A stretch of DNA of 64,000 bases from Notospermus geniculatus (taxonomy: Eukaryota; Nemertea; Pilidiophora; Heteronemertea; Lineidae): the NCBI GenBank assembly GCA_002633025.1, contig NMRB01000491.1:228100-292099 (forward strand), written 5' to 3'. Positions 35,201-46,792 of the stretch are shown in pieces (the first letter of the stretch is position 1; the number at the start of each line of letters is the position of its first letter). A program made the translations under genes and the position numbers. The notes below the pieces were generated by a model. The model saw nothing but the letters and a program-made list of their open reading frames with translations, was not told the origin of the DNA and searched no databases.

Positions 35201-35808
35201 AATGACCCTGTATTAGAATATTAAACACACCAATTCTGGCCCTCCACTGGCTTATATCAACCCCCATCGAAGTGAGAAATGACATGAGACCCTGGAAAGC
35301 TGCCATTTGAAAGGATACACAACAACATGATGATTAAAAATGAAAGGTGACACCAACTATGAGTAGACAAAGTAAATGGTAATGGTAGACCGAGCTGTGA
35401 CCCCATTCAGTTAACAATACACTCAAGGATTCGGGTGTGGCTCAAGGAATTTAATAAAATATTTGCAAAAAGAAGAAAATGTTTGTTTGGGGGACCATCT
35501 CAGTGTTTGAGAAGTTTACCAGCTGTTGGACATTCGCGGCAGTCATGACGAATATAACAGTAACAGTCTGATAACAATCAAAAAACACTAGACAAGGAGC
35601 AGCCGAAGGGCTCCCCGCAGATATGAAAACTATTACACTAAGTACACTCAAAACTTCGACGAAAGATACAATGCAAGTTATTAAGTATAGCTCAGAAATA
35701 CGTATAATTTGCACATGATGATTTGTGCTGCACTTGGTGGAGATTACGTTTTTGCAAATACATGTAGGTACACAAAACATAAAATTGCACTGTTGGTAGA
35801 TATTTGTA

Positions 35809-36508
35809 TCAGTACCGAATATTGAGTTTAGTACAACCCATTGAAGACAATGCCTTCACACATAGCTGACGACACAAGATGGGGAGTTCATCAATTAAGT
35901 CGCAATTGGAGCAGGCGTGCGGAGTAGTTGGTAAACCGGCAGATAAGTTGTTGCCTGTCTCTCCCTGCTGGATGGGCCCTATCAATGTCATGTAGCGTAA
36001 TGTTGACACCGATGTCCTTCGCAACCTTGACCACCAAGTTACGATACTCCTCCTTCGGTTGAAAAGGAGCAAGGCCACTGAATCTGAGCGAATACCTCCG
36101 CGAGTATTGCTCCAGTTCGTCTAACTTGGATTCAAGGTCGTTAAGCCGTGCGTCGCGAACCGAGAGGGCTACATCTGCTGTTTGCTGCCTTTCCATGAAA
36201 ACATGGAGGTTGTTCTCGAGATCGGATATCATTTTATCCTTCGTTCGCAGATCATTCCGCAACTCTGATATTTCAGACCTCAGATTGTCACTATCGGTAC
36301 GAAGCTCAGCTTTCAAATCGTCGAGCTTACCTGAGAACCAGTCCTTTAAATCATCAAGGTTTGTCATTTCGAGATGACCACCAGCCGTACGTTTTGAATC
36401 TGGAGAATTAATATCCTCTGAATCAGGTGAATCAGGTGAACGTTGAGACCAAGACCTGGGAACTCCTATAGCTGGCGTGGTTGGTGTATAAGCAGCAGGA
36501 TCAGACAT
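35809..36508 (-). pseudogene. LINE ORF1: coiled coil plus RRM-like domain
   Basis: ATG 36508 begins MSDPAAYTPTTPAIGVPRSW. A low-complexity Ser/Pro head is followed by about 80 residues of heptads (DLKDWFSGKLDDLKAELRTD onward) and the conserved LDELEQYSRRYSLRFSGLAP then DIDRAHPAGR typical of LINE ORF1 nucleic-acid chaperones. It stops at 35891. Continuation in another frame to 35809 suggests a lost C terminus. ORF1 proteins trimerise and coat the element's RNA. Confidence 0.75.
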
Positions 36509-36837
36509 TTATGAGATGGCCCCCGAATGATTTTCACTGGACTGGCAGAGAAAACTTCACTAAAGTGTCCATAAAGTCCTTGAAAGTGCTGAAGTTTTAC
36601 AAATACATTCCACTGGGGCACAGCTAGATCACACTTCTAAAGCATTAGCTTGGTTTGGTATTCCAAATTCAGAGGAAAATGGGTAAAATTACACAAATTC
36701 CCAGAGCTTAGAAAAATGCCCAACTGACCATAGCCGCCATCTTGGAACTTCTGAACTTCTGATTAAATATCCTGATTAACTAACTAAACACAATATTTAT
36801 TTTTTTTAATCAAAGTGTTTATTAAAGATTAAACACG

Positions 36838-37076
36838 TCATGTATTTACAAACTAATCACTTGAACATCATGTTCACCTTGTAACACTTCGTAAACACTT
36901 AAACATGTTTAGTTGTTATCGTCCTACATGTACACGTCATGTTTAGTTGTTATCATGATAAACATAATGTTTAGGACGATAACAACTAAACATGTTTAAC
37001 TGAATACGAAGTGTTACAAGGTGAACATGATGTTCAAGTGATTAGTTTGTAAATATATGACGACGTGCATACATTA
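36838..37076. repeat. Long perfect-type palindrome
   Basis: Arms of about 90 bp (for example AACATCATGTTCACCTTGTA and its inverse TACAAGGTGAACATGATGTT) around a 45-bp loop that itself contains inverted TAGTTGTTATC words. Cruciform-prone. Confidence 0.75.
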
Positions 37077-37197
37077 ATTATCACAATAATTAATACTGGT
37101 AATTAATACCTTAATTCTCACAATAGAAATTCGATTTCTAAATACACGAAGTCATACATTAATTCCCACAATACCGGTAATTAATAATTGAAAAATT

Positions 37198-37537
37198 ACA
37201 CGAGACTTACCTGTAAGTTGAAGTGTGATTGAGATTCTATCGACCATCAATCACGAAACGAGGGGTCACATGAGATACGCACATCTGATCCGCAGTCAGT
37301 TTTCAAAGCTTCGAAGGACTCAGGAAGCGAGAGGGTCACGAAAGGGTGGGTCATATTCCAAGTGAAAAGGAGTCATTTTCTAAATCAACTCCAGAAGCAA
37401 CACCCAATTCCACTATGAAAACATGTCAACGATGTCCACTCCTTTAGAAGCGAAGGGAGGGCATGTGACCCCTCGTTTCGTGATTGATGGTCGATAGAAT
37501 CTCAATCACACTTCAACTTACAGGTAAGTCTCGTGTA
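37198..37537. repeat. Inverted repeat next to tyrosine recombinase
   Basis: 76-bp arms at 37198-37273 and 37462-37537 are almost exact inverses (CACGAGACTTACCTGTAAG at the ends, ATCAATCACGAAACGAGGGG inside) around 190 bp. A third diverged copy of the inner word, ATCAATCACTCCACTAGG, lies at 37559. Inverted and split direct repeats are a property of DIRS elements, so this may be one end of the element encoding the recombinase. Confidence 0.7.
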
Positions 37538-37687
37538 ATTTTTCAATTCTATCTCCCATCAATCACTCCACTAGGTCACATGAGACTTCAAAGCCCTGAG
37601 GCCTGAGAAAAACTCTCACAACATCAACCATTGGAGCATTTATATTTGCTATATTATACGACAAGAAAGATAGGCCTATCTATACAG

Positions 37688-38655
37688 CTAAGCTTTAGCT
37701 GAGTTACATGTAGCATAATTGCTGACAAGAGCCTGTCCTAGATCTTGAGTCGTCTCAATGGTCTTTTTGTAGAAGACCGCAAATGTACGGGCATTTGCCC
37801 AGCCTATTCTTCGAAGGATGTCCTCCACCGACACTCCCACCGCATCCGCCTTAGATGCCGCGGCCGCTCTGGTCGAGTGGGCCTTTAAAATGTTTGTATC
37901 TATGCCTGCTTTAGCTAATAACGATTTTACCCATCTGGATAGAGTATCCTTAGACATAGCCTTATGAGGTTTCTGGTAACTGATAAACAGTTTAGGCTCG
38001 TCATGCATACGAATGCTGGAAGTCCTCGACAAGTACTCAGTAAAGTGAGCAACGATACAAAGGCAAGGCTCAGGAGTATATGCTGAGAATTCTACACTAC
38101 TTAAATGCTTTCCTGGTTTACTAGTCTTCAGCAGAGTATCCAAATGAATTTCGCATTTGTCCGCAGACAACTTCATGTTTGCCAACTTGAAATGGTGAAG
38201 TGTTTGTTACCTTTGCCCTGACAGGATGGCAGTCAGCCCAACAGTTCGGAGAGTCAGTTCTTTCAAGGACACATTATCAGGTGTCTCAGCCCGGAGATAT
38301 GTAAACAGTAAGTCCACATCCCACGTGGCCACATAACGTGGCAGACTAGGTCGTCTATTAAACACACCCCGCATAAAGCGGGTCACCAATTTATGTTCAC
38401 CACAGGGATGTTTCCAGATAGATAAATCACTGAAGATAGAGCAGACCTGGCAGTATTCAGGGCACTGTAACCTGCACCAGAGTTAAATAACTGAGTCAAA
38501 AAGTGTAACACATCCCTGACAGCCGGTTGAAGGAAGTCTATGTCCTCTGACTCACAAAATCTGGCCCATTTAGCAAGGCAACATGAGTATTGCTTGGTCG
38601 TGCCAGGCCGCCAACTGCTTGCAAGTATCTCCAACGTGTCACTGTTGAGCCCCAA
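37688..38655 (-). pseudogene. DIRS-type tyrosine recombinase
   Basis: The N-terminal part (SWRPGTTKQYSCCLAKWARF, YSALNTARSALSS) is the SAM-like core-binding domain. The catalytic part continues after a frameshift near 38400 with LVTRFMRGVFNRRPSLPRY and AILSGQR (catalytic Arg). One TAA lies at about 38204. It then reads LLKTSKPGKHL, LKAHSTRAAAASKA (HxxR) and ARTFAVFYKK (nucleophilic Tyr), stop at 37688. These steps fit DIRS-like recombinases, which integrate circular cDNA without target duplication. No DIRS reverse transcriptase, RNase H or methyltransferase is present in the window. Confidence 0.8.
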
Positions 38656-38811
38656 TGTTGAAAGGGAGTGCTTTACAAAGTGGGCGTGTCCTTCCCGATA
38701 CTAGACAAATCAACAGTTCCAGCTTCCCTTGCATTGGGTGCCTTTAGCGATGATCGTGCGCTTAGGCACATTTGTACGCGTACAACACTTAAACGACAGA
38801 TAAAATGCCTT

Positions 38812-39165
38812 GGTGAATTCCACCCATAGTTATTCAGGTTAAGGACCTAGAAAACCATTGTGTTGCTACCTTGTACGCTACTTGATCGGCAGCGTTTACC
38901 CACAGGATAACCACACGCGGTTAACATTCCTGCGTTTACGTGCAGGAGGATCGAAGAAAAGAGTTGTATGACTCTAAACAACTCTGTAGGTCATTCAAAT
39001 TTTTCTTTTCTCCTCCTGCAGCTGGACAAAGGAAAGTTAACCACTGGTGATTATCCTGCGGGTAAACGCTGCCGATCAAGCAGTGTACAAGGTAGCAAAA
39101 CAATGGTTTTCTATGCCCTTAACCTGAATAACTATGAATTTACACGCGCTTCGTAAATACGGCCC
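38812..39165. repeat. Palindromic element with 150-bp arms
   Basis: ATAGTTATTCAGGTTAAGG and GATCGGCAGCGTTTACCC on the left recur inverted on the right, to TACGGCCC at 39165. Short central loop. TSD not resolved. No protein. Confidence 0.7.
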
Positions 39166-40260
39166 AACGTGATTTATATCATATTATATGGAATGGACTT
39201 TCAAATGGAACCCGGAAAAGCTTCAGTAGAAATGACAATTCACTTGTTTAGAAATACATGTACAAGACAGCCAAAGCAAATATGCAAAACGACAGAGGTA
39301 AGTTGGGGACTTCCGGCTGTCAGTGAGTGGTTGGACCGACAAACTTGAGTATTTCGCGCTTCCTTGAATCGTTTTTGGACATCGTCCGATGTAGGACATC
39401 TCAAAATCACTTCCTTTGCGAAATATCCCGCCCCTGAGTCGTTTTGAGTGAATCCTGCTTCAACTGATTTATACATTTATGTGCTGCACTGAAAAATCCA
39501 TTGAGTCAACTCAGAAACACGTTTAAACTCTCCTTCGCTGAATAACCATTCATAAATGCATTTTCACCCGATCTCTTTCTTCTTGTTTTCGCTTTTTTAC
39601 AATGGGTCTGAAAAATTGTAATCATTACACGATCGATATTTGATGATATATATTAGCTGTAGTTTCACCTATCCCAAACCCACCAAACCCCCACGTTTCT
39701 TGCCCGTACGCCTATTTTGTGCCGTGTCTAATGGACCCGTGTTTAAAAACCCCGTGTTTATTAGACCCGTTGAGCTCGCCGGGTCTAATTCAGACAGGTG
39801 TGTCACCCGGGCTTTTAGATTGGTGTCATCGCAATGAACTCGCCACTTACTAGGCCGAAACCAAAACATGTATTAATGTCCATCATTGCCACTACGCTGA
39901 ACACGTGACCTATCATACATGTACCTCCGCCATTATCCAAATAAATTCTTAGACAGAGGTTGAAAGTTGCTCATTTTCATACCTGTACTAATACATGTAT
40001 TGCAATTTGTTTTACACTGTATACAGCCAACAAGAGAAGAAATTAGGTTGCCCGGCAAAAGGAGAGGTCCGACCAATCGGAAAAGAGAAGCAGCTGCGGG
40101 ACACGGCAAGGCTCGGCGGTCTTACGAAAAGCCGACAACCCCGTCAATCGCCGACAAACGCTGTCAAAGAGATGACGATAGATGTAGAAAGGACAAAAGT
40201 GTGGAATGCAGGACAGAGTCTGCAGGCCTGGCTGAGATCGCATTGGTAAAGAACAATAAT
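39166..40260. other. No gene supported
   Basis: Non-coding. GACCCGTGT / ACACGGG-like words cluster at 39720-39810. No ORF with recognisable content. Confidence 0.35.
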
Positions 40261-40605
40261 AGTGAGGTTTCGCAAATCTGATGAAACACGAAGTACGAAT
40301 ACGTAATTCAACTTCATTTCCAGGACCTAATAATCATTAAATGTACATCTGGAGATGGTTGCTACCACAAATGTCCCTGCTGCCAGTGAGTCTTTTGGCA
40401 TATCATGTAAGACTGGGAGAGTTATTGTGCATCTTGAATTTTTAAATTTCCACTTCGTATCTACGAAGTGGAGACGAAAGATAAATTTTAAAAGTTTAAT
40501 CTACACCGTAACTCTATCGGTCTAACGTCATATGCTTAAAGACGTCATGGAAATGAAGTCCAATTTCGTATTTCGTACTTCGTGTTTGCGAATTCAACCC
40601 TCACT
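40261..40605. mobile_element. GGGAG-TTCGCAA family MITE
   Basis: AGTGAGGTTTCGCAAATC at the left; the right end GATTTGCGAA-like (TGTTTGCGAATTCAACCC then TCACT) is inverse. The arms share ACGAAGTACGAATACG. TA-rich flank AATAAT on the left. Confidence 0.65.
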
Positions 40606-40820
40606 ACTCGTCCACCGCAATGATCAGGTTGACCAGCGACCGCTTCCTTGAAGTGCACGACATACGTATACCCGAGTTTAACAATAGCGGAAAGTAGCTC
40701 TTTTGATAAGATATACCGGCAGGTCTCAAGATAAAGGTTTAATTTACAATCGACAATGCCAGAAATGTACAGAGAAGATCCAAGGGCAAAATTTGCAGAT
40801 GACTCCAGCCGTTTAGTTCC

Positions 40821-42410
40821 GCCGAATCGGTAGATGTCGTCCTGGGTAACCCTAAAGTTTACCCAGGACCAACCTGGGTAACCCTAAAAGTTACCCAGGA
40901 CGATCCTGGGCAAACTTTAGGGCACTAAAGTTTACCCAGTTTGAAATTGGCGCAATTTTTCACCTGCGGTCGAGGATCTTGAAAACGGCACTTCAGTCTA
41001 TGTGACTGCACGGAATCCATCAAATCGGGAAAAAAATGGCAGCTGATAACGTCACTCGTGTTGCTGCGGAGGACTTGCCGATGTAGGCCTATTTGAATTC
41101 GATCGCATCTTATAGGGACGGTCAGTTCACATCTAAAGGTCGGAGAAATCAAAAAGAAAATGGTTAAGGTCGTGAAAGAAAATACGAACTGCGTGACGGT
41201 GTAAAACGTGACCCCCAAACTGAAGTGGCTAGTTCGGGATGAACTTATGCACTGGCGCGGGAAATTGCCAGCGACGCTGTGCAGCCATGGGCACCTGTAA
41301 GCTATCGCTGGTGAGTAGGTACAACAAATGTACAGTCATTGACATTAGTTTATCTACACCTACTACCTTGAATATTTCAAATACTACTGGGCCAATTTTA
41401 ACACGGTTTGTACCACATGAAAGTATATAACCTTGGTCATATTTCTGCATCAAAATTTTGGAAATTTGGAAATATCATAATGTAATACCTCATTAGAAAA
41501 ACCCCTAAAAATCAACATTTTTATTATGGAATTTTTTTGCGACTTTTGTTACAGGGTTGATAGAGTGGATGTTTCTAAGGATTTTGAGCTTTGTGTCGTC
41601 AAAATATCTTAAGTGGTTGCTGAGATATTTGAGATTATCAAAATTTCGATATTTTGAGAATTTCCAATTTTTCAAAAAAATTTGATATTAGTAGACAGAG
41701 CTCACCTAGAAACGTAGGAGAATCAAGTTTTGGAACTTTCAGCGTAAACTGGTTGGAAGTTACAGCTGTCTTAAGTTAAAGAGTTTAGCATATCAACATT
41801 TTGATATTCTGAAAAATGAAACAAAGCCCAAAATCCTAAGAAAGTTCCATTCTATCAAAACTGCAACAAAAGTAAAAAAAGAATTCCATAATAAAAATGT
41901 TGATTTTTAGGGGTTTTTCTAATGAGGTATTACATTATGATATTTCCAAATTTCCAAAATTGTGATGCAGAAATATGACCAAGGTTATATACTTTCATGT
42001 GGTACAAACCGTGTTAAAATTGGCCCAGTAGTATTTGAAATATTCAAGGTAGTAGGTGTAGATAAACTAATGTCAATGACTGTACAAGGCGTCCGTTATA
42101 CATGTTATATATAGATAGCCCGGATAGAGAACTAAGGTACATTTTGTTGCTCACAAGGTAGGCGTAAAGTTGGGACAACATGCACGACCATGACGACAGA
42201 CACCGTGCGATGAGGAATTTTCGTGTGTTGCTACATTCAAAACATAGCAATTTAACCTCGACCGCAGGTGAAAAAGTGCGCGAATTTCAAACTGGGTAAA
42301 CTTTAGTGCCCTAAAGTTTACCCAGGATCGTCCTGGGTAGCTTTTAGGGTTACCCAGGTTGGTCCTGGGTAAACTTTAGGGTTACCCAGGACGACATCTA
42401 CCGATTCGGC
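40821..42410. mobile_element. MULE-like non-autonomous TIR element, copy 2
   Basis: Flanked by an exact 9-bp duplication TTTAGTTCC (40812-40820, 42411-42419). TIRs of about 170 bp start GCCGAATCGG and run through GTCGTCCTGGGTA with several hairpins (CCTGGGTAACC, ACCCAGGACG). The core at 41322-42090 is a palindrome homologous to 9367-13030. It sits in the left arm of the long-inverted-repeat element. Confidence 0.85.
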
Positions 42411-43718
42411 TTTAGTTCCGCAGTACTGCTACACGAACGTCTGGCACAGATCGCCGTTATTGTTATGATACAGTGCATTGTGGGTATTGCTGTAGCAGGT
42501 CACGTGGCATAAGACGGCGGCTTCCATTATTGGATAAAATTTCACCTCGCAACCTTCCAAAATGTCTGAACCTGGCAATGAATCGATTAGCAACGTGATC
42601 TGAGACAGCGCCCGTGACAGCATCATCTTATTGGAGTTGAATTTCAGGCTGAAATCTGAGCGGGAATTGTGTATCCGTATGGAAGCCGAGGTCGCGAAAA
42701 CCGAACTGACATTATATGGTCGTCGCCATAATGAAATCACATGACCACTTTTGCCCAATCAGACGCCGGATTGTGATTTTTCAAATGGGGGAATTGGCGG
42801 ATGAAAATGAGTGACTGGCTCTGTTCCTGATTAGCCAGTCAGCATCCAGACCAGCATCTTGGTCTGCTCGTAACAGAAAGTGTGGCGTTATGACCCAGAC
42901 GCTTATCGGATCCCCAGATTCGAAACAGCGGCTGGTTGACCGATACTAAGATGACACTGGGGTTTGGGGCAAGAAATCGTCATCTACCAATCAGACTGCG
43001 TGTAGAAGAAGAGATGCTGTATTTGTCCTTTAAAATTGCAAGTGAGTGTCTGGAAAATATTATTTAACGTCACGGTGAGAAATTTAAGCTTGAAGAACGC
43101 TACGTAAGTATATCTAAGCCGCCATAAGCCTAAACCAACCCTGACCGGTTCGTTCCCATTCCTCTGGATGAAGATCTCAAAGGGCTTGTTCAGCTAATGA
43201 CTGCTCCCTGCACAGCCTACACAGACTGGTTCTGCTGCCAGTAAACATAGCACCTCACAACGTATCCGCAATGTTATTTAACACACTGACGTGTTTTTTA
43301 TGCATTTGCTCGAAACGCTTCATTATACGTTCTTCTTTATTCCGCATGAAGTACAAGGAGATCATCATTTTTTCTTTTCCGTTCTCCTGTCCTTACAGTA
43401 CCGGTAGGTGGTTGAACTTCTTCAAATTCATTGCTGTCTGGATCACTTGCATCATCGGTATTCACAATTTGTTTCACTGCTTTGCCACCAACTGCGCCCT
43501 CCGAATCTTTCGTAATTCGCGGAATAACACTTGGGTCATCCCCCATAATCTTCGACATCGGCTCCGCAAATTTAAACTTGGCAGGCCCGCGCCCGGTCGC
43601 ACTGTCTTTTGCTCATAATCCCTGTATGCCCTTTTGAGGTTTTTTCCATTTCTCCATACATTTCGTGGAGGTAATTGTTGCCACATTCAACTTCATGGCA
43701 ATCTCGCGCCATAGGTTA

Positions 43719-44670
43719 GACCAAGAGACAAGTCCATTTATCTTTCAGTTTCGTGGTGATGTCGTGGTAACTGAAAACTTCCTTCTGCATTGTAAGAAGA
43801 TGGATATGCTGAACACATATCAACTAGTTACCACAAGCAATTTTCCCCAGTTTACAAGATGGTCGCCCTTTTTAAAGGGCCAAAGGGATTAACAGTAGGG
43901 GTCAAGAGGCTGATGTCTTCAAATCATATCATCATTGGTATCAAAATAAAGGTCTCAGTGAGTACAACAGCATGGCATGGGTTTTATTCGCCAAAATGGA
44001 TTTTTGGCCCTTTTGGACCCCCCTCAAGGCTTGCAATGTACAACATTTGACCCCTTCCCACCAGTTCCACAGGGCCTGCACGTGAATGAAAACAAATTAT
44101 TTCAACATTGCTCTCATAGTGCTCCAAAAGAATACTCATGATGACACCCTTTGGGTAACAGTTTTCAGGATCATAAATTATGACCCTTTTTGGGCCCTTT
44201 TTTGGGATCTCAAAAACTTTTACCCAAAGGTTGTCATCATTGGTATTTTTTGGAGCTCTTTGAGAGCAATGTTGAAATAAATTGTTTTCATTCACGTGCA
44301 GCCCCCTTGGAACTGGTGGGAAGGGGTCAAGTGTTGGATTTTGGGCCCTTTTGGACCCCACTCAAGGGTTGCATTGTACATTTTGGCGAATAAAACCCAT
44401 GCCATGTTGTTGTACTCACTGAGACCTTTATTTTGATACCAATGATGATATGATTTGAAGATATCAGATTTTTTCGATCCCTACTGTTAATCCCTTTGGC
44501 CCTTTAAAAAGGGCTGCCATTTTGTAAACTGGGGAAAATTGCTTGTGGTAACAAGTTGAAATGCATTCAGCATATCCATCTTCTTATAATGCAGGAGGAA
44601 GTTTTTGGTTACCACGACATCACCACGAAACTTAAGAAATAGCCCTCTTTTCTGGTCTTGTCTCTTGGTC
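43719..44670. mobile_element. TA-targeted long foldback inside Myb-like exon
   Basis: Termini GACCAAGAGACAAG / CTTGTCTCTTGGTC flanked by TA (43717-43718, 44671-44672). Arms of about 450 bp are imperfect inverses of one another. Deleting the element plus one TA restores the host frame, giving AKNKAP|NLWREIA. Homologous in sequence to the foldback at 49717-51548 (words ATATCAT..ATTGGT.TCAAAAT.). Confidence 0.85.
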
Positions 44671-45188
44671 TAGGTGCTTTATTCTTCGCCGCCCTCAACC
44701 GCTCCATCTGGTCACTCACCAGAGCAATGAGGAATCGGGTCTCCCCTGAGGTCCATTCATGCCTTGTTCCTGAAATGCCAAATGAAACAATTTGAAATTT
44801 TCTCTCAAAACAATTCCTCTAACGTATACGCAAATATTTTCGCGTGCGAAAATCGTGAAATCAAAATTTTCCCACGAATATTACTACATGCATAAAGGTT
44901 TCCTCCAACAATCCAGTCAGTTCCCTTCCCTGCCCTTGACGCAAACATTAATCCACGCGAAACAGAAAAAAAACGTTCAATTCGTGAAATATTATCCCGC
45001 GAAAATATTTGCGTATACGGTGTCATGTCTGTTGACCGCCTATTATTACATTACTACACACTTTCAAATGACCTATTGCATTCGAGCCGACTGTATATAT
45101 GTATCTTCATCAGGTGTACAAATGTAAATGTCAATGGCATGTGCGTGGAGCATGTCTGTAACCTAATCTTATGGTATATGGGACTTGC

Positions 45189-45531
45189 CAGTTTGATCTG
45201 AACTGCTACCATTATCAGTGGGGATTTCAGGTGCTAATTTTCTGATGTCTGCCATTGATGATGAAGAAGACGATGCTGAAACTGAAGGATAAAGTCATCA
45301 ATAAAATTGACACTAAACAGTGACACCGTACAAAAAACTGGATCACTTTTGCTGGTCTATTTTGCACCACCTCTCAAGATGTTTAAAAAAACTAGCTGTT
45401 AATAATCTTTTGTGGAATCACAGACTTACATGTACCAGTTTGACATGGTCTGCTACCATTACTCATGCTGGTGGTTTCAGGAGCTAACTTTCAGATGTCT
45501 GCCATTGATGATGAAGAAGACGATGCTGAAA
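45189..45531 (-). repeat. Tandemly duplicated phase 1-1 exon
   Basis: Copy A 45436-45531 (96 bp) and copy B 45189-45281 (93 bp) share acceptor CCTTCAG|TTTCAGC and encode SASSSSSSMADI. Copy A has TGA next and donor CTG|GTACAT. Copy B continues RKLAPEIPTDNGSSSDQT and has a GC-type donor CTG|GCAAGT. Intron sequence beside them is also duplicated (spacing about 250 bp). Confidence 0.6.
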
Positions 45532-45969
45532 CTGAAGGATAAAAGTCCTCCGGAAGCCTTTAAAGAGTGATTTATAGCAACCATTCTTTTTTATAACTTA
45601 GGCCCCTAACCTACCATTTTCTCTTGGCAATTCCAAGCAGATGATGACAGGAAAATCCCCATTTTTTGGATATGATTCATCAATGCTTCCAATGACGCTC
45701 CTTTTGTCTGAAAAAAAGAGAACCATGATGATAGAAGGCAGACCGCGTAACGTTACCATCACACGGCATAAAAATGTATAGAGTAGGCCTTGGCAGCCAC
45801 TGTGCTGTACACCGGTTGATAGACCAAGGAAGGAGTAGGCCTACGGTACAAAACTACCGGTACAACCACACTAGGCCTACTCATCCACTTCTATTTTTGT
45901 TCGAACTTAAACTTCTTTAGCAAGTTACTTAGTTAGCTGAGTGGCCTTCATCATCACTGATCCGTCGTA

Positions 45970-46260
45970 TGACCGTCAGTCGCCAGTCAGCCTTCCCTAA
46001 CTCGGCCTTGCCCTTGGCCTAGGCCTACCTAGGCCTAGGCTTCAACATGCCTTAGGCCCACCGGTAGGCCTACTTTTGAGTTTTGTAGGCTCCCTAGGCC
46101 TAGGCCCTGCTCGTAGGCCTACCTAGTAAGTAGGCCTAGGCCTACGTCGTAGGCCTACGTGTATGATGTGTTGTGTAGGCCTACGATTTCAATTAGGCCC
46201 TATGCCTAGGCTAGGCCTCCCAGCCTAGGTTAGCTAGCTTGCTAGCCTAGGCCTACCGGT
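45970..46260. repeat. TAGGCCTA-rich low-complexity tract
   Basis: Dense repeats of TAGGCCTA and CCTAGGCC words, the same word scattered singly through the window. Likely a simple-sequence expansion. No gene. Confidence 0.7.
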
Positions 46261-46576
46261 CATGTCATTACGTCCCCGCCATTCATTATAGTAACTGATC
46301 TTTAGCCTACCCAATGATAAACTTTCAGTCGCGTGTGTACGGCAGGCATGCCGGTAGCAAAAAGACGCGTGGCTCTTTGACATTCAAATGTGTCGTCTGC
46401 TAGCTTGGGCTGACAGAGCCGAGCCGAGCCGAGGGCTGCCTACCCAGCTTGAACAAGCATGCCTAGGCTTCGTGCGCCTCGCATGCCTACACGCCTCACT
46501 TTTTGAGAATTCATAATGACTCACTTGATAAAATGTACGCCAACTGTGCCTTATCTGGCACATCTATAGTCGCAGG

Positions 46577-46792
46577 TTGGCCATTTTGTTAGTCTCGGGC
46601 GCCCAGACCCTGTATAATGCACAGCATATACGAGGGTCTGGGACAGAGCGACGATTCTGTTGTGACGGTGATTTCATTTCAACACCCGTCGCTGATTGGC
46701 TACTCAGGGACAGAGCTAGTCATTCCTTCTCATCCGCCGATTCCTCCCATTTGAAAATCAAAACCCGGCTGCTGATTGGGAAAGAGAAATGA
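46577..46792. other. Hairpin near the right inverted arm
   Basis: CCCAGACCCT at 46602 and AGGGTCTGGG at 46633 form a stem. An ORF across it has no recognisable content and is not called. Confidence 0.35.

Larger units (their letters stand above)
30577..36760 (-). mobile_element. Full-length CR1/L2-like LINE with 13-bp TSD
   Basis: Flanked by exact GATTAAATATCCT at 30564-30576 and 36761-36773. On the minus strand it starts AGAAGTTCAGAAGTTCCAAG, then ORF1 (36508-35809), a spacer, ORF2 (34561-31209) and an AT-rich 3' UTR. It lies within AT-rich repeat DNA whose left part starts CACTGTAAAAAATAAGTG at 30438. It is damaged by MITEs at 33994-34222 and 34889-35200, by a local duplication near 31.6-31.98 kb and by frameshifts. 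Confidence 0.85.
43255..45707 (-). pseudogene. Myb/SANT-like gene with duplicated exon, interrupted by foldback
   Basis: Exon 45615-45707 (SVIGSIDESYPKNGDFPVII), alternative/duplicate exons 45436-45531 and 45189-45281, and a main exon from 44769 (acceptor GGCATTTCAG): HEWTSGETRFLIALVSDQME, then, after removing the foldback 43719-44670, LWREIAMKLNVATITSTKCM, NLKRAYRDYEQKT, MSKIMGDDPSVIPRITKDSE and a C-terminal coiled coil (RIMKRFEQMHKKHVSVLNNI) ending 43255. Exon joins are phase 1 throughout. Frameshifts: one extra A in the AAAAAA run near 43640, another near 43590, and another before the coiled coil. The fold and tail match Harbinger-associated Myb/SANT-like proteins. Confidence 0.75.

Noticed and set aside
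36838-37076. Palindrome as a replication origin or CRISPR-like array
   Set aside because: Single long inverted repeat in transposon-rich eukaryotic DNA; no spacer-repeat periodicity.
43271-43637. Plus-strand ORFs over the Myb-like C terminus
   Set aside because: Antisense shadows of the minus-strand Myb/SANT-like coding sequence.
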